Assembly (NCBI RefSeq): GCF_030704535.1 | Contig: NC_081808.1 | Coordinates: 21,641,501 to 21,705,500, forward strand | Length of the DNA: 64,000 nucleotides | Direction of reading: 5' to 3' | Source: Vitis vinifera | Taxonomy: Eukaryota > Streptophyta > Magnoliopsida > Vitales > Vitaceae | In this document: in pieces, positions 50,144 to 63,060 of the stretch | Layout of the letters: each line of letters begins with the position of its first letter | Position numbering within the stretch: position 1 is the stretch's first letter | Program-made: the position numbers and the translations under genes | Notes under the pieces: generated by a model | What the model was told of the DNA's origin: nothing | Databases searched by the model: none | Seen by the model: only the letters and a program-made list of their open reading frames with translations

Positions 50144-53100
50144 ATGAAAGACGATTACGAGGTCGGTTCCTGCTTTGTTTCTTTATCTATACATTCTTCG
50201 TATTATTACTTCCGCATAACATGTTATTCTCCAGTTTACTCTTACCGCTAACCCTTGGAAATCCCTCCTTATCATTCATCGTCAAGCAATCATTATGTAT
50301 TTGGGAAGATTTCCTGATGTCAAATTCAGTATGCATTGTTTTAGATTCATTTTATTGGTTGATGAATAGCTAAAAATTTTGATTTTTTCTGAAATAAATA
50401 TTTTGGAATTTTTTATTTTAATTATTTATAGTCATGGAATTGTTGTCAACTAGGTTGGGGATAGCTTCCTGTAATGAGTGTTTTTGAGTTTCATCTGGGC
50501 CTTATGCCCTTGTGTTCTCTTCCTTTGATTGATAAATTGGGGGGTTCTGGGTAGTTGTACGGACATAAACGGTTGTTTATTATAGTTCAGCGGAAAGGAA
50601 CAGTGGGATTTTATTAACTTCTTTTGATTTTGGGTAAGAGCCATAGAGGGATCTGCTGATAATGGAGTAGTCTTTAGACATGGGAAAATCGTGATTGGAT
50701 ATAAAGATGCAGGGTTGAAATCTTGTGAATGAGTTGCTCTTCTTACGGGAGTTTGGTTGATTAGTACAGATGAATCGATGGAGGAGGAGAAGAGTGGTTT
50801 AGAATCTTTAGATGGTATTTTTAGGGTTTTCAAAGATGATCCATTATGGGGTTTTGCTTTGACTAGATGGTGTCAAGGTTGAAAGTATCGACCGAGTTGT
50901 ATCCGCTTCGGACCTTTTTGCACCGAGTCTGATGCCCGATACCATATTCAGCATAGACTTAACCAAGAACTGGTTAAACTTGGTTGATTCAGTCAAGATT
51001 CCAAATTGACTCGGACGAGATTCTGAGTTGAATTGTCTAGGATCGAAATATTCTCAAATTAAACCCCAAAATATTTTTTTTCCCCTTTCAATTCACAACT
51101 AAGAGCAACCAAAACTGAGAAATCTAGGGTTTGCTTGGTAATTGTTTTCAAACATAGTTTTGAAAAATAATTTTTAAGAACAATTTTTGAAACTATTCTT
51201 AATGTTTTGTAAAACAAAAGTCTGTTTGGAAATAAAATATTTTTAATATGTTTTTAATATTTTTAAATATGTTTTGAAAATAATTTTTATGTCTAGTGTT
51301 TTATTTTTAATTATTCTACATATTTATATAATTATTTTTAAAACAATCAAAATAAATAAATAAATAAATAAAAACAACTAAAAAAAACTAAAAGATATTA
51401 TCTAAAAACACCTTGTTTTCTATTCTTTAAAACAAAAAACAGAAAACAGTTTTTGGTTGTTAAATAGAAAATTGTTTTTAAAAACAGTTACCAAACAAGC
51501 CCCTAATCTCTAAAAAATAAGAAAATAAGAGATTCTCTTCGAAAGACCCATGGCGGTGAAGAAGAAGAAAAAAGAAAGAACATCTTCGTGTTGGTACTGT
51601 CATTGTGGTGACTGAACAATGAGAAACATCATGTTCTTCCATCGACGACGATCTTCGCATGTCAATGTTGCCTCTCCTTGCTTGATCTCCAGAGTGTTTG
51701 CCTCTACAAACTGGGTAACCTCTCTCGTGGTGTGGGTAAGTGGCATGGATAAGTGGTGTTTGGGGTTGGGAATTTGAAGAAAAGTGCGAAATGTATTGTT
51801 TTACATAAAAAATAATTTATTATTTCAAATATTCATGTATTTGCATCAATTTGCCTTATATGCCAACAGTATTTGGAATTGGGAGTTTGAAAATTATTAT
51901 TTTATATGTTAAGTATGGTATGAATGACTTTAATTTAGATAATGCATTATTTTATATGACAATGGTATTATATAAGGTGTATTATTTTATATGCTAATTT
52001 ATGAAATCATTCCATTTATTATTATGTTAATATATTTTTAAGTTTATTAGTTTCTTAATTTATTTAATTACATTATTCTTAAAAAATAATTTTTATAATA
52101 CTTTTATAATTTTTTGAACTTCTTAACTATCTTATTTTGCGTATTGCCCGATACTAAACCAAGACGTCGAGATCTATGTGCCTCGAACCCTCCAAGTCAA
52201 TGACCGATACTGCTATTTTGAACCATGGATTGTGTTCTTAGGGTTTATGAAGGCGATCCATTATGTTGCTTTGCTTTGGCTAGAGAGCTTCTTTGTTCCA
52301 CTAATCGAAAGGATGTATTGGACAATTCTGTAGGTCTTCCTTGGAGAGTTTGAAAAAGCTTGATACAGAATTGTCTAGCTGTTTAGTGATTTTGAATTTT
52401 GTAGATTCAAAAATGCATGTTGAAAACCAAACAGTCTTGATTTTTTTCAAGCTATTTATAGGTAGCCTATGGTGTTGTTTGATACTGATGACTCATGATA
52501 TTTCCAATGAATCTTTGAGTTGATGAATGTGGATATAATGTATGCATATTGCATATATGTATTTGGTTAATTTTATTTTTTCCTGAAATAAAATTCAGCA
52601 TTTAGAAAATTTATTTTTAAAGGAAAATTATATTGCTGGCTTCTAAGTCTTTTTTTTTTTTTTTTTGGCTAATTGAGTACTTGTGATTCTATAGTTTAGG
52701 AAAAATGCTTAGGTCCACCCTTTTAGTTGTTAATGATGTTGGACATATCTGCATCAGTTAGTTTGTCATTTTCACATTAATCACTTAATTCTTTTGGTGT
52801 TGAATTTCTTTCTTGTGATGCTAACTATAAAACATTAAATGCAATTGTAGGTTGAAGAAAAAAAACAAGCTGCTGCTGATGTTCTGTTTCAATATTCAAA
52901 ATTTGTGATGGCATGTATTGGAAATCAAGTTCGGCCTTGTGACTTAAGGTTGCATTTAATGAAGGTAATTTGGAGTGTCTTTTGCAATTTTCTGGATAGC
53001 AGTAGTAGCAATTAATTTTCGTTTTTGGCTTAGTTTGATTGTTGCAAGAATAGTTTCCTTTATGACATCGAATAAAAGGATAGTTCCATCTATGAATGTG

Positions 53101-53325
53101 CTAGGTGATAACCATTAGGACCTTTGATGGGTTATTTATTTTGTGTTTTTATCTGAAAATAAATATGTTTGATGATTTAGATGTAGAAAACTTGATGTTT
53201 CTCATGTAGATAATCTACATGATTCATCTAATAGGTGACTTAGGCAAGTGGATGATGCATCTAATTAATGAGGCCATTACAAACCAACATAATTTTTAAA
53301 AACTTACAATAATGATATGATACTA

Positions 53326-53373
<48 letters not shown>

Positions 53374-54520
53374 TAAAGAGTATCTAAATTCATATCTTAT
53401 CTTAAAGTGTATTTTACAATACATATCATATATTTTTTTACTTTATACTTGACTATTTCATTTTCCTTTTTCTATCAATACATATATGATACACAATACA
53501 CGATACAATATGTGATATAATGGTGCAATATACATACATCTTCAACTATTTTTCATAATTTAAAAAAAAAATCTAATTCATTTTTTTATTAAAAGAATTT
53601 ATCATAAAATATACAAAACTGTCAGAAATTGATCATAAAAGAGAGAAAGATGTAAAATAATCCTACATGAAGAGCTACATTCTTGTTATTAAGGACCACA
53701 TTAGAAGTTAAGTAAATTTATTTTTACAATAAATTTTGGAAAATTTTCATTTAAACGGTTTGAATGTTAACATCATCAATGATAGTGATTAGTGAATAAA
53801 AACTTTTTAATATATATCTTATTTATTTATTTTTCATTGGGGGAAGAATGATAATGAACATGAAAAGTTAGAACTTTGAAGATGACACATAAAGACATCT
53901 ATGTATATATATCAACAACATATATATGTACATATGCCTAGTTAGAATTTGGAACTAAAAATCATATAAAAATTTAAGAAGTTTATTTTTGTGCATTTTG
54001 TAATGAACCTATACATTAAAGTCATATTTGTTAAATTGGACTTTTCAAAATTCTAGTATTTCATGTTTTCATATGATACAATATGGTTTAACTCTTTAAA
54101 TCCTACTATCTTTTATAAAATTGGTTATATATTTTTCTGTACTTCATACTTCAATACATGCATATTTTTTTGTTTATTGTTTAGTATATAAAAATACTTA
54201 TGATACATGATACGAAAAAATTAAAGCAAAAGAAAAATGATATATGATCTGTTTTACGAATTAACAACTATGAGTATTAATGCCTTGCTTCAGTTTAAGA
54301 GTACTACCTGATTATTTGTTTGGGTGATGGTTGTGATTTTTATCAATTACTCTTTACCCCTTAGGAAATTTCTGGCATGCCAACTTCTCTGAAGAGGGAG
54401 TCATCCCAAACAGCAGCTTCTCCTGATGCTATGGGCGAATCATCAAGTTCAGGGACAGCTAGACTTGATAAAGCAGATAGTTTCCGGGGAACCATGGATT
54501 ATAGCCTAAAACAAACTTAG
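50144..54520 (+). CDS. small uncharacterised protein, three exons
   Basis: Exons 50144-50161, 52851-52964 and 54365-54520 encode 95 residues. I do not recognise the family. Exon 1 gives only six codons (MKDDYE). Exon 2 has an alpha-helical, well-formed stretch with VLFQYSKFVMACIGNQVRPC and LRLHLMKE. Exon 3 is Ser/Thr-rich and probably disordered, ending MDYSLKQT. No signal peptide or membrane segment is evident. Frame and phases join cleanly; exon 2 is exactly 38 codons. The first donor (GAG|GTCGGT) is weak, so exon 1 is the least certain part. Both introns are large and carry repeats. Confidence 0.7.
50873..52232. mobile_element. ~1.36-kb insertion in intron 1 of small gene
   Basis: Left end TCAAGGTTGAAAGTATCGAC and right end reading inward CCATGGTTCAAAATAGCAGT are loosely inverted. 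The insertion is flanked by an imperfect direct repeat of about 48 bases (50819-50867 and 52237-52285; shared GATCCATTATG and TTTTGCTTTG). It has no long reading frame and contains a nested MITE. Confidence 0.55.
51127..51502. mobile_element. nested MITE with CTA target duplication
   Basis: 376 bases, left end GGGTTTGCTTGGTAATTGTT, right end with matching reverse complement ..AACAGTTACCAAACAAGCCC. It is flanked by CTA at 51124-51126 and 51503-51505. The three-base duplication and GTTTGG-type ends suggest a Harbinger-type MITE. It lies inside the larger insertion. Confidence 0.7.
53290..54266 (-). mobile_element. ~1-kb AT-rich repeat in intron 2 of small gene
   Basis: Reverse-orientation relative of the repeat at 37928-38920. 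Shared blocks include AATAATCCTACATGAAGAGC and ACTTTGAAGATGACACATAAA. It lies wholly in the intron 52965-54364. No coding capacity. Confidence 0.65.
53328..53371 (+). repeat. TA dinucleotide microsatellite
   Basis: About 22 AT/TA repeats near the left end of the intronic repeat; likely length-variable. Confidence 0.9.
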
Positions 54521-57500
54521 TTGCAGGTTCGGTTGTTTGTAGGCTGCCATGGCCATCTTGTCCTTCTTGCCTTTTTTCGTGGTGTTTATTTGTTTATTTA
54601 CCCTTTTCATTTGTACGTGAATTGTGTTCCTCTTCTGATATTGGATAAATGCAATGTGATCTAGAAGACTATATTCTTATCCTTGATTATATATATATTG
54701 AATGCTTAAGCCATGAGTTATCATTTCAATTCTAGTGCCTAGTTCTCATCTCATAATTGAGGCCTTCTTTATGCTAGTTCTCTTTAAGTATATAAATTTT
54801 ATTTTTGTTTCTAAAAGCAGGACCATTTTCATCACTGAACATTTGTATGGCAATTTAGGCTTAGCTTGGTTAGGCTGCCTAGAGGTGTATTGGGTTGGTC
54901 CATGACAAAGCTTTCAGGTCCTGCATACATGCAGACTTTACTGTTTTACCTTTGAACATTAGGGTGAGTTGCTGATAGATCCATATTAGGGACATCAATA
55001 AGGTGGGTCCTGAATTGGATCACCCCATCCTGACCTGCCATTATCTAAATATATTTTCATCCTCATCCCAGACCTGAGCCGGGTGGGATGGGGCAGGGGG
55101 AACTAGATTACATTCCCTTCTTTCCAGTTTGGTTTAAAATTTTCTTCAATATTATTTTGTAAATAAATAAATCTTTCCATAAATTATTTTGTTTTTATAG
55201 GATATTAACTTATTTTATTATTTTACATGTGTTTTGAAAAAGAGGAAAATTTTAATTTCGTGTCATATAATTGGAATGAGGAGGGATGGATTGACATAAT
55301 AACTAAACCCTCCTGGGTTTTAAAATAAAATCTCAAATTTGCTCCTATACTAATTACACCTCCTCCTAATGCATCCCATTAGGGGTGGGATAGGGTAGTC
55401 CTCAAACTGTCTGCCCCATTGCCAGTCCTAATCTATATCCATTCGTAACCCGGGTAGCTGGACTTAGCATTGGCCTACACTGATGGTGGTACTTCTGTAG
55501 ATCAAGATACTGAATATTTAGAGATGCTGACCAAGTGGGGGGGGGGGGGGCCTGGAAAGGGGAACCAGTTGGGTCCATTGTGCAAAGCCTTGTGCATGAT
55601 TGGTAGGTCTGCATATTATTGATTAAGTAGGTGTGGATTATTTTCAAATGAACTAGGACCACAAAATCTCTTACTAGGGCATTAGTGTGAGAAGTAACAA
55701 TGATAATCCCATAGCCTTGCCGCTTTATTATTAAAATTTTCTTTTCCCAATCAAAAATAAAAAGCAAAAAATGTGTTCGGAGAGAGAGAGAGAGAGTAGG
55801 CATGATGGGAGAAATGAATGGTTAGGCTACCCGAACGGCGCCCCTTGAATTAGTAATTGCTTATCTACACTAGTGGAGACATCCTAGATTAATTTCAAGC
55901 GAAAAGCACATGCACCTAACATCATCTGTGGAAAAAGGCATGACATTTGAACAGTCCTTTTAGTCAAACTTGCATTTATAGGCTTGAAAAGATGAATGTT
56001 AATTGTCACTGATCTTAGCTCAGCATTTTTCTTTACTGATGAATGAGTAGTTCTGGTACATGCTTTATTTTGGGAAGAAAAATGGAAAAAGATTAGGTAT
56101 AGTTACAATGTTGGTGTGCAATCAGTGAAGTTGATTGGGTGAAAAAAAATTATGTAGCATGACTAATTTTAAAAGAAGATTACCTATCAAAAATGAAAAA
56201 AAAATTGACTAATTTTAAAAGAAGATGTTGGTGGAAGGAAGTAGCCATATTAAATTAGTTAAAATTGAAGGTCCCAAGGCAACCTTTTACAGTCGTGCCC
56301 AAATGGATATATATCAGAAGCTTCGAATCTTTCTACCTAACATCTTTGAAAAAGGCCAAGGGTCGGTGAGACATAAAAGTGAAATCCATTTTTATTTGTG
56401 GAGGGGCCATTTGCTTTTTGGGCTTTAGCTCCTCCGCAGCTACCGCCCTTTGGTACTAGCTTTATCTCAGCTGATTGGCTACACTGTCCTCGAACTACCA
56501 CCCACATTGGCCTTTGAATCGTGGTCCTATGGGGCCTCATTTTTTGCTTTCTAGGCAAGAGAGAATTATTTGTCCTTTTTCCTCCTGTTTTTCCCTTGTC
56601 CAAGCTCTACTCCTTTTTCTCTATGTTCTTTTCCAAAGTATTTTAGCATCTCTTACTAAGATTGAGTAATAGGGTTCTTTGTTTTCCCTTTTGTCAGTTA
56701 TCAAGTGGAAGATGAACTAATTTAGTCCCGTGCATGATCCATGAATTACCTTTAGGTTAAGTTCCTATTCCAAATTAAAAGTTTGTTGGGAAACATTAAA
56801 AACTGAAGTCCATGCCCTTTTTCATATATTTGTTCCAAATTTTCAGGAAGGAAGCCTAGATGTTCTTTATTCTCATCCTCTTTGGGCATCCCTCTCAGAG
56901 TGTGATTCAATAACCATTTACCGGGCTGGTGATGTGTTTTCATGCATTTCACTACATCTAGTATCTTATATGACCATAAATTCAACATTTCAACAACATT
57001 CAATAGTGTTTGTTATGTAATTGTTATTATCATGACTAGAATGTACTACTGCAGGTGTTACCAAATTAACATAATGAATGTTAGGTATGATAATGTTGGT
57101 TATATGATTTGACGAGGGTGTCCAAAATGTTCCCTGATGTCGTGTTTCACCACAATTTGATCCGTAATCCCATGCACAATGTTGATTCTAGCTTCAATTG
57201 ATGTCCATGAAATTTATCTTACCTACATATTTATGATATGACTCAAAGTCGTTATATTTCTTTTCTATAGTTTGAATGGAAGACGACAAATTATCATCAT
57301 TGGCGCAGTGGTTAGCACTCTTAGTCACTGTCAGGGTGGTAGCACACATTGTATTAGCTTACCTGGTGCCTCTTTGTTAAATCATCCCTATTATCATAAC
57401 CGAAATGGGTAAAGCATGGGCTTTCCATCGCAATCACACATGAAGTCTTAGAGACATGAGCACATCATCATCAATTAACATATTCAATCCTCCTGTGTTA

Positions 57501-59071
57501 TGACAGTCAGGTTGTGAAGAAGGAAAATTCAGTCAGATATAGTTAGTTGTTCCTGCTTGCATATGTTGGTTGCAGTATGCTGGGAGAAATGGCCCCTTAG
57601 GTCATGTAGACTAATTAAGGAAATATCATGGTGACACAATATTTGATTTGTTGTTGATAAATTGTCATTTTTTTTTGTTCATTTGAATATTGTGCAGCAT
57701 CAATCTAAACTTTGAAGGCATCCCATATGGTAGATAGCTTCATTTTTTTCCCCTCTTAATATGTATGATATGATAAAACCCATCAGATATATTGTCAGGT
57801 GAGTCCGTGAACCTTGATTTGGGGCTCTGAAACAATGGTTATTGAACGAAAAACATGGAACCAACATATTTTAATCAAGCATTTAGGGCAATTAATGACA
57901 GAGGGTTAGATTTGATTGGTTTAACAATAGGGTGAGCTCTCATTATCCTCTAAGACATGTATTATAACTTAACATGGCATGGCTAATCTGAGTGGTTGCA
58001 CAGGTAAAATATAATGAAAGCCCATTGTCCATGGTGAAGAAAACCAGTATAAAAACAGAGTGAATCCCAAACCAGCAAAATTATGTTAGAGAATCCCTTT
58101 TTGTTGATTTGTGTGTTAGGTTGCCACAATTATTGTTTGGTTGGTAGAAGTGTGGGAGATGGTGGCAATAAATGTTGATGGTTATTGATAGCGTCCTCCC
58201 CCTCCCCCTCCCCCTATACACCGACTAGATAGGACACCTAACTCCTTGGCCTTCCTCTTTCCTTGCTTCTCCTCCTCTCACAACCTTATCAACTACTTCA
58301 ATTAAATGAGATACCAAAATTTTCAACCAAAATCCAGTAAGAATGAATTTTTTTGAAAATGAAATGAACATTCTCATCCATTTACATTTAAGGACACACA
58401 CTAAGTATGTTTCCAACCAGCAATAACTTGTTTAATGATACTTTATAAAATTAAGAATATTTATATAGTACTTTTTATTAATAAAATAATTAAAAAATCA
58501 GGTATTCATTTTCTCCTGAGGTTCCGTATTCTTATACCAAGGAAAAAATTGTCATTACTTTCATGACATTTATATATGCTAATCTTCGGTTGGCCAAACA
58601 TTGGGGGAAGGGATGAAAAATTGTCAGTCAATGAAGATACAACTAAATTGTATATTTTGTAGTAGGTACAAGAAGGTAAGTCAAATTTTTATATCCGAGC
58701 TTTGTTCTTCCTCGTATTTAGATACTATTTATTTTATTTAATGGTTTAAATTTTATTACATACATCCAACAGATTGTAGTGGAGATGGGAGTTGGAAAAG
58801 TACCGATGTTAAAGGATATTTCTATGACCCAGAATATAAAAGCCAATGAAGCAATTAAGGCAATAGGATATTTTGATTCAATATATGAACAGACATTCCT
58901 CAATCTTTTGCAGAACAATTTCCATAGGTAATAAATTATCAACGCTTGCATCATGAACTCAATAATTACATATATCAAGGGGATAGAGAATTGAACAGTT
59001 GGAAGAGAATTCATCCCTGAAAGCAGTCTACTTTTCTCCCCTCCTTTGTGTCTATTTTACAGTTACAAATT
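54521..59071. other. intergenic region, no gene seen
   Basis: It starts with the small gene's 3' UTR and ends with the MYB 3' flank. A 14-G run lies at 55537-55550, a GA microsatellite at about 55778-55797, and a CCCCTC hexamer run at 58195-58214. Reading frames up to 133 codons exist but none has a domain, codon pattern or splice partner. Confidence 0.5.
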
Positions 59072-59882
59072 TCAATCTCTTTTCATCTCCAAATTTCTGT
59101 AATCCAAAACACCATTATTCATACCCAAGAAATCATCACTGCTGCCATTACCGCTCCCGCTGCTGCAACTGCACTCCTTGCTCTTCTCTAATCCCAGGCT
59201 GCAGTAGAAACAAAGCATCCTCCTTTCTCTGCTGTCCAGTACTGGCGGAGAGGGGTGATGATGGGGTGGGCTTATTCTGAGCTCAAGATTCAAGTCTGGA
59301 CAGTTTTCTTCATCTGGGTTTCGGCTTTTGCATCCAAACCCACTACTCATCACCTCTTCCTTCTTCAGGACTCCACCAAAAGAGACGGTGGCTACGTCCA
59401 CAGCTGCCTCATTGATGGGTCGATGCGTCAAGGGGTCAATCCCTCTGCTCAGTAGCTTCCTCCTTATATGGGTGTTCCAGTAGTTTTTGATCTCGTTGTC
59501 AGTTCTCCCCGGTAATCTTCCGGCTATAAGAGACCACCTTAACAGCAGAAGAACAAGGAAAAACCTCCATGAGCGGTAGCTGAGTGATGAAGAGTGAATC
59601 AAGAGTTATAGAAACGTACTTGTTACCAAGGAGGCTGTGTAGCTTGATAATGAGCTCATCCTCTTCATCAGTGAAGTTGCCGCGCTTAAGATCAGGGCGC
59701 AGATAATTAATCCACCGGAGACGGCAGCTTTTGCCGCAACGGAGAAGTCCAGCAGCTTTGGGAAGGGAGCGCCAGCAGCCCTCACCGTGAGCTTGGATGT
59801 GGGCGATAAGCCTGTCATCCTCTTCTTTAGTCCAGGCACCTTTGTTAGTGTGAGCTTTCTCACAACAGGGAGACCTACCCAT
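59072..59882 (-). CDS. MYB4-like: R2R3-MYB repressor, subgroup 4 (MYB4/MYB308-like)
   Basis: Minus strand, two exons, 59882-59620 and 59537-59072, with an 82-base intron; 242 residues. It starts [20 protein letters not shown]; an upstream in-frame Met was not chosen because this start is the family norm. R2 spans about 14-63 and R3 about 67-115. The bHLH-contact pattern ([DE]Lx2[RK]x3Lx6Lx3R) is complete at 76-95. After the repeats come the GIDP motif ([11 protein letters not shown]), an EAR repression motif LNLEL at 170-174, a Cys motif CX2CX9CXC at 197-212, and the tail [11 protein letters not shown]. These together define subgroup 4, nuclear repressors of phenylpropanoid and lignin genes. 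The exact orthologue is not assigned. Confidence 0.96.
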
Positions 59883-59886
59883 CAAT

Positions 59887-59942
59887 GGCAGCAAGCAGCA
59901 GCAGCAGTAGCAGTAGTATTAGTTGTGATGGTGATGATGATC
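59887..59942 (-). repeat. trinucleotide repeats in MYB 5' UTR
   Basis: GCA/GTA and GAT repeats (on the plus strand GCAGCAGCAGTAGCAGTAGT, then GATGGTGATGATGAT) just upstream of the MYB start codon. They are probably transcribed and length-variable. Confidence 0.75.
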
Positions 59943-60013
59943 CTAATAGGGAGGTGGGTTGGGGAGACCGGGGGCTCCGGCTGCCATTGTTAGAGGATTG
60001 AATGGTGGGGGAC

Positions 60014-60021
60014 CTTTTATA
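60014..60021 (-). promoter_or_regulatory. TATA box of MYB gene
   Basis: TATAAAAG on the minus strand, about 130 bases before the ATG. It implies a 5' UTR of roughly 100 bases. A CTACCAAC motif, like the AC elements bound by this MYB class, lies upstream at about 60069-60076 on the minus strand. Confidence 0.7.
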
Positions 60022-61190
60022 GGATTTTGACTGCGGATAATGGGTAACAATAATTGCTCCAAACGTGAGTTGGTAGAATTAAAGTTCTCGAGGGTGTCCC
60101 ACCCACCCTCCTCCACCTTCACTGTGTGTGGATGTCATTTCATCATTCGGATCTTTTTCTACTGTTTATCGAGTTTGACGGATCTTGAGCCTTGACTCAC
60201 CTCACTCAAAATATTTAACACCATGGTTAAGAATTTTGTTCATGCAACTCAGATACATACTTCTATCCCCTTTTTATCAGATTGTGATCAAGCTTGGAAG
60301 ACAGGAGGATTGGGGAGGGACCTTGTGGAAATCGGCAGATGATGAGGAGGTGAGGGGATTGAGGGCGGTAGGGGAGATTCTTCTTCTGCCCAGGCCCAGA
60401 CCCCAGACCACAGTGGTGATGCATGTCAGTCCAATAATTACTTGGTATTCTGACCATCATCATCAAGACCCTTGCAACACACTTCATCCACTCATCATCA
60501 ACCACTTCAATCCATCAGCTGAGCCAAATCCTGATTCCTGAACAGCCCATTATGTGAATTATTTCTACATCTTTACTAGCAGCAATGGACCAAATTTCTG
60601 GTACAGTCAAAGTCATGACTGATATCCAGTGGCAACCAAAGTATCACCAACTCATATTGGCTCACATCATGGAGTCTATAGTTAAATACTTGAAATAGCA
60701 GAATTTTAAATTTTTAATATCATCATTGGTCAATGTGCATTTACTTTTTATTATTATTTAAATAATGTCAAATATGATGATTTTTTTTTTTCTTTTTTTT
60801 CTTAAACTTATATTATTAAAATTTTTAAAACTAGTAATAGTAAATTTATTTAGAAAAAAAAAAACACCAATATGCAAATCATTAAGGAACACAAGGTGCT
60901 ACTTTAAGAACATAAAAGAAGAGTATATGTGGTAACCAATATAAGACACTTGGAAGTAAATCTATGTAGATAAAATTATATATATATTTCATATTTAGTA
61001 GATTGTATCTATGGTCAATTGACCTATAATTTGTACATGTGTAAAGATTTATTGTGAATGGTTTACTTGAGATTTCTTATTATTCTTGGATTAATAAATT
61101 TGATCTTAAATTATTTTGAATACTAAAGAGATAGGATAAATTTTAAATTGAAAAGTAAAAAAAAATTGGATAGACAAAAGCTTGGGCTAT
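60022..61190. other. MYB upstream region and AT-rich DNA
   Basis: GC-richer promoter DNA to about 60540, then AT-rich DNA with T and A runs. No further gene seen. Confidence 0.45.
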
Positions 61191-61194
61191 CTAT

Positions 61195-61985
61195 TCATCT
61201 TGTTCGTCCAAATTTTGGTTAAATGTAAGTTTTGATGATAACAAAATGAAGACTTGCATTTGACATTTAATTTTCAAGTATGATAAAAAAGAAGATCACA
61301 TTAGATCAATAAAGAAAAAGTTACACAACTTAACGTTATAGAACTAAAAAGAAAATGAAAAGAAGGTTTTTCAAGATTATACATAAGTTCTCTTCAATAT
61401 TTTTATTTATTTATTGAATAATAGACAAGTAATTGACTAAAGTGATTGATGGCTAATAGATAAGGAGTGGTTGAAGTTTGACCTTACCCAGTCAAGGATC
61501 GATTGATCAAAACTTCAATCGTTTGAGATTCATATCTTCCAATAACTATTTAAAAGTGTCCATCAACTAAATTTTTGTTGATCAGTTTAGCTGTAACTTG
61601 AGCTTTCAATTTGAAACTTCTATTTAAAACTCTTGAATTTCATTAATGATATGTTATCACTTGAAAATCATCATATTGTCTAACCTTTGATCTTTGGTAT
61701 ACTTTGAGTATAATCATTTTGAAACTTGCAAACCTTATTCATCGCACCTTAAGACTAGTTACCTTTCTATTATAATCAATTTGCAAAGCTAGTTATCATA
61801 TTTTTCTTGTTTCAAAATTTAGTATAATCTATGAGAGAGCATTTTTAAGTGTTTGAAAAGCACTTGTAGAGTTGTTTTAAGTGCTCCAAGAACAATTGTG
61901 GAGTTGTAAAGATCCATTGGCACCTAAAAACTCAGTGTATGTTGAACGTCCTTAGTTTGAATGATTCTTGGTATAATGGAACACT
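61195..61985. repeat. possible decayed LTR-like sequence
   Basis: It contains GTTTTGATGATAACAAAATG, a phrase I associate with plant LTR elements, and later GAAAAGCACTTGTAGAGTTG. There is no coding region and no matched ends, so the assignment is weak. Confidence 0.25.
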
Positions 61986-62260
61986 TCTAGGTTTTGGTTT
62001 AAACCATGGTTTGAAACATTGATAAATAGAGATGTATCGATATTTGGATTTTACAAAAATATTGAAAAATATTGGTAAAATATTTAATTTTGTGATTTCA
62101 TGTGTAATTTGCATAATGGGGTAAAAAGGGTTAATTAGGATAAAATTTTGGGAAATTATGTGTCTACTACCCATGTAAAATTTGTTTCATTTTTTTTTTA
62201 TATTATTTTACTATATACAAAATTTGCATGGTGCAAGTGATGTGGGCACTGCAAAAATGA

Positions 62261-63060
62261 CATCTAAGTGGGGAGAGGGGTTGGAGTTTGCTCAAATTAC
62301 ACAAATATCATTATTATGTTGGAATTTTTATGTGTAGACTTACATAATCAATTTGATAATATCATAAATCAGTGTTAATTTATTTTTTGTATTGTGGTCC
62401 ATAATGGGATTGGACACATATTGTTGCTTGATTTTTTATGGGCTCACCCTAATTCACTTGACTGGCCAATTAAATTAAGTCGTCCAACTAAAGTGTGTAA
62501 TGTGTAATATATATATATATATAGAGAGAGAGAGATGTGTGTGCATTTGGTGAGCTATCCTCTTTTCTTCTCTTTGGAGAGCACTTCCGGCAAACACACA
62601 CACTTCACTTTGGACTGAATTTTGGGAGGCAAGGGAAGAGCTCATTGATCCCTCATTCTCGGATCATCACGCACCCGGAAAGCAGCTTAATGGATATCAG
62701 AGGGAGAAGAAATAGCTTCCCATGGCATGAACCAAGGTAATCGGATGAATTTTTGCTATTAAATGCATGCTTAAATGTTAATATGTTATCCTATAATATC
62801 TCAATTCTCTTCATATTAATGGTGCAACCTTAAACAAAAGGAATGGTAATTTGATAAATATAATATAAAAATATAGATAAAATACAATCCCAACAAAAAG
62901 GTGTCTAAATGGGAAGAAGAGTTAAAGTTGACTGCCATGGAATAATTGGTCAAAAGTGTAAATATAATATAAAAATAAGAATAAAATATTACCGTAATAA
63001 AATATGTCTAAGTTGGAAAAAGGATTAGAGTTGGTTGAAATTACAATAATATCATTCTTA
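62261..63060 (+). repeat. three degenerate direct repeats
   Basis: Related units start at 62261, 62901 and 63005. Each has CTAARTKGGRAR, then GTTRRAGTTKG; the first and third continue into AAATTACA and ATATCATT. Between and after them TTTGATAAATATA/TTTGGTAAATATA-type phrases recur to about 63250. A GC-richer patch at 62560-62740 has no recognisable domain. Confidence 0.45.

Noticed and set aside
55402..55803. 133-codon minus-strand frame
   Set aside because: Crosses a G homopolymer, has no domain and no splice partner.
57305..57350. tRNA- or SINE-like A box (TGGCGCAGTGG)
   Set aside because: No B box at a proper distance downstream and no cloverleaf pairing.
58718..59014. 98-codon hydrophobic frame on the minus strand
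   Set aside because: Lies in the MYB 3' flank, no homology recognised, AT-rich codons; fits chance.
62537..62740. Possible first exon of a gene (GC-richer patch)
   Set aside because: A donor-like AAGGTAATC follows, but the peptide is not recognised and no second exon could be found before the window ends.
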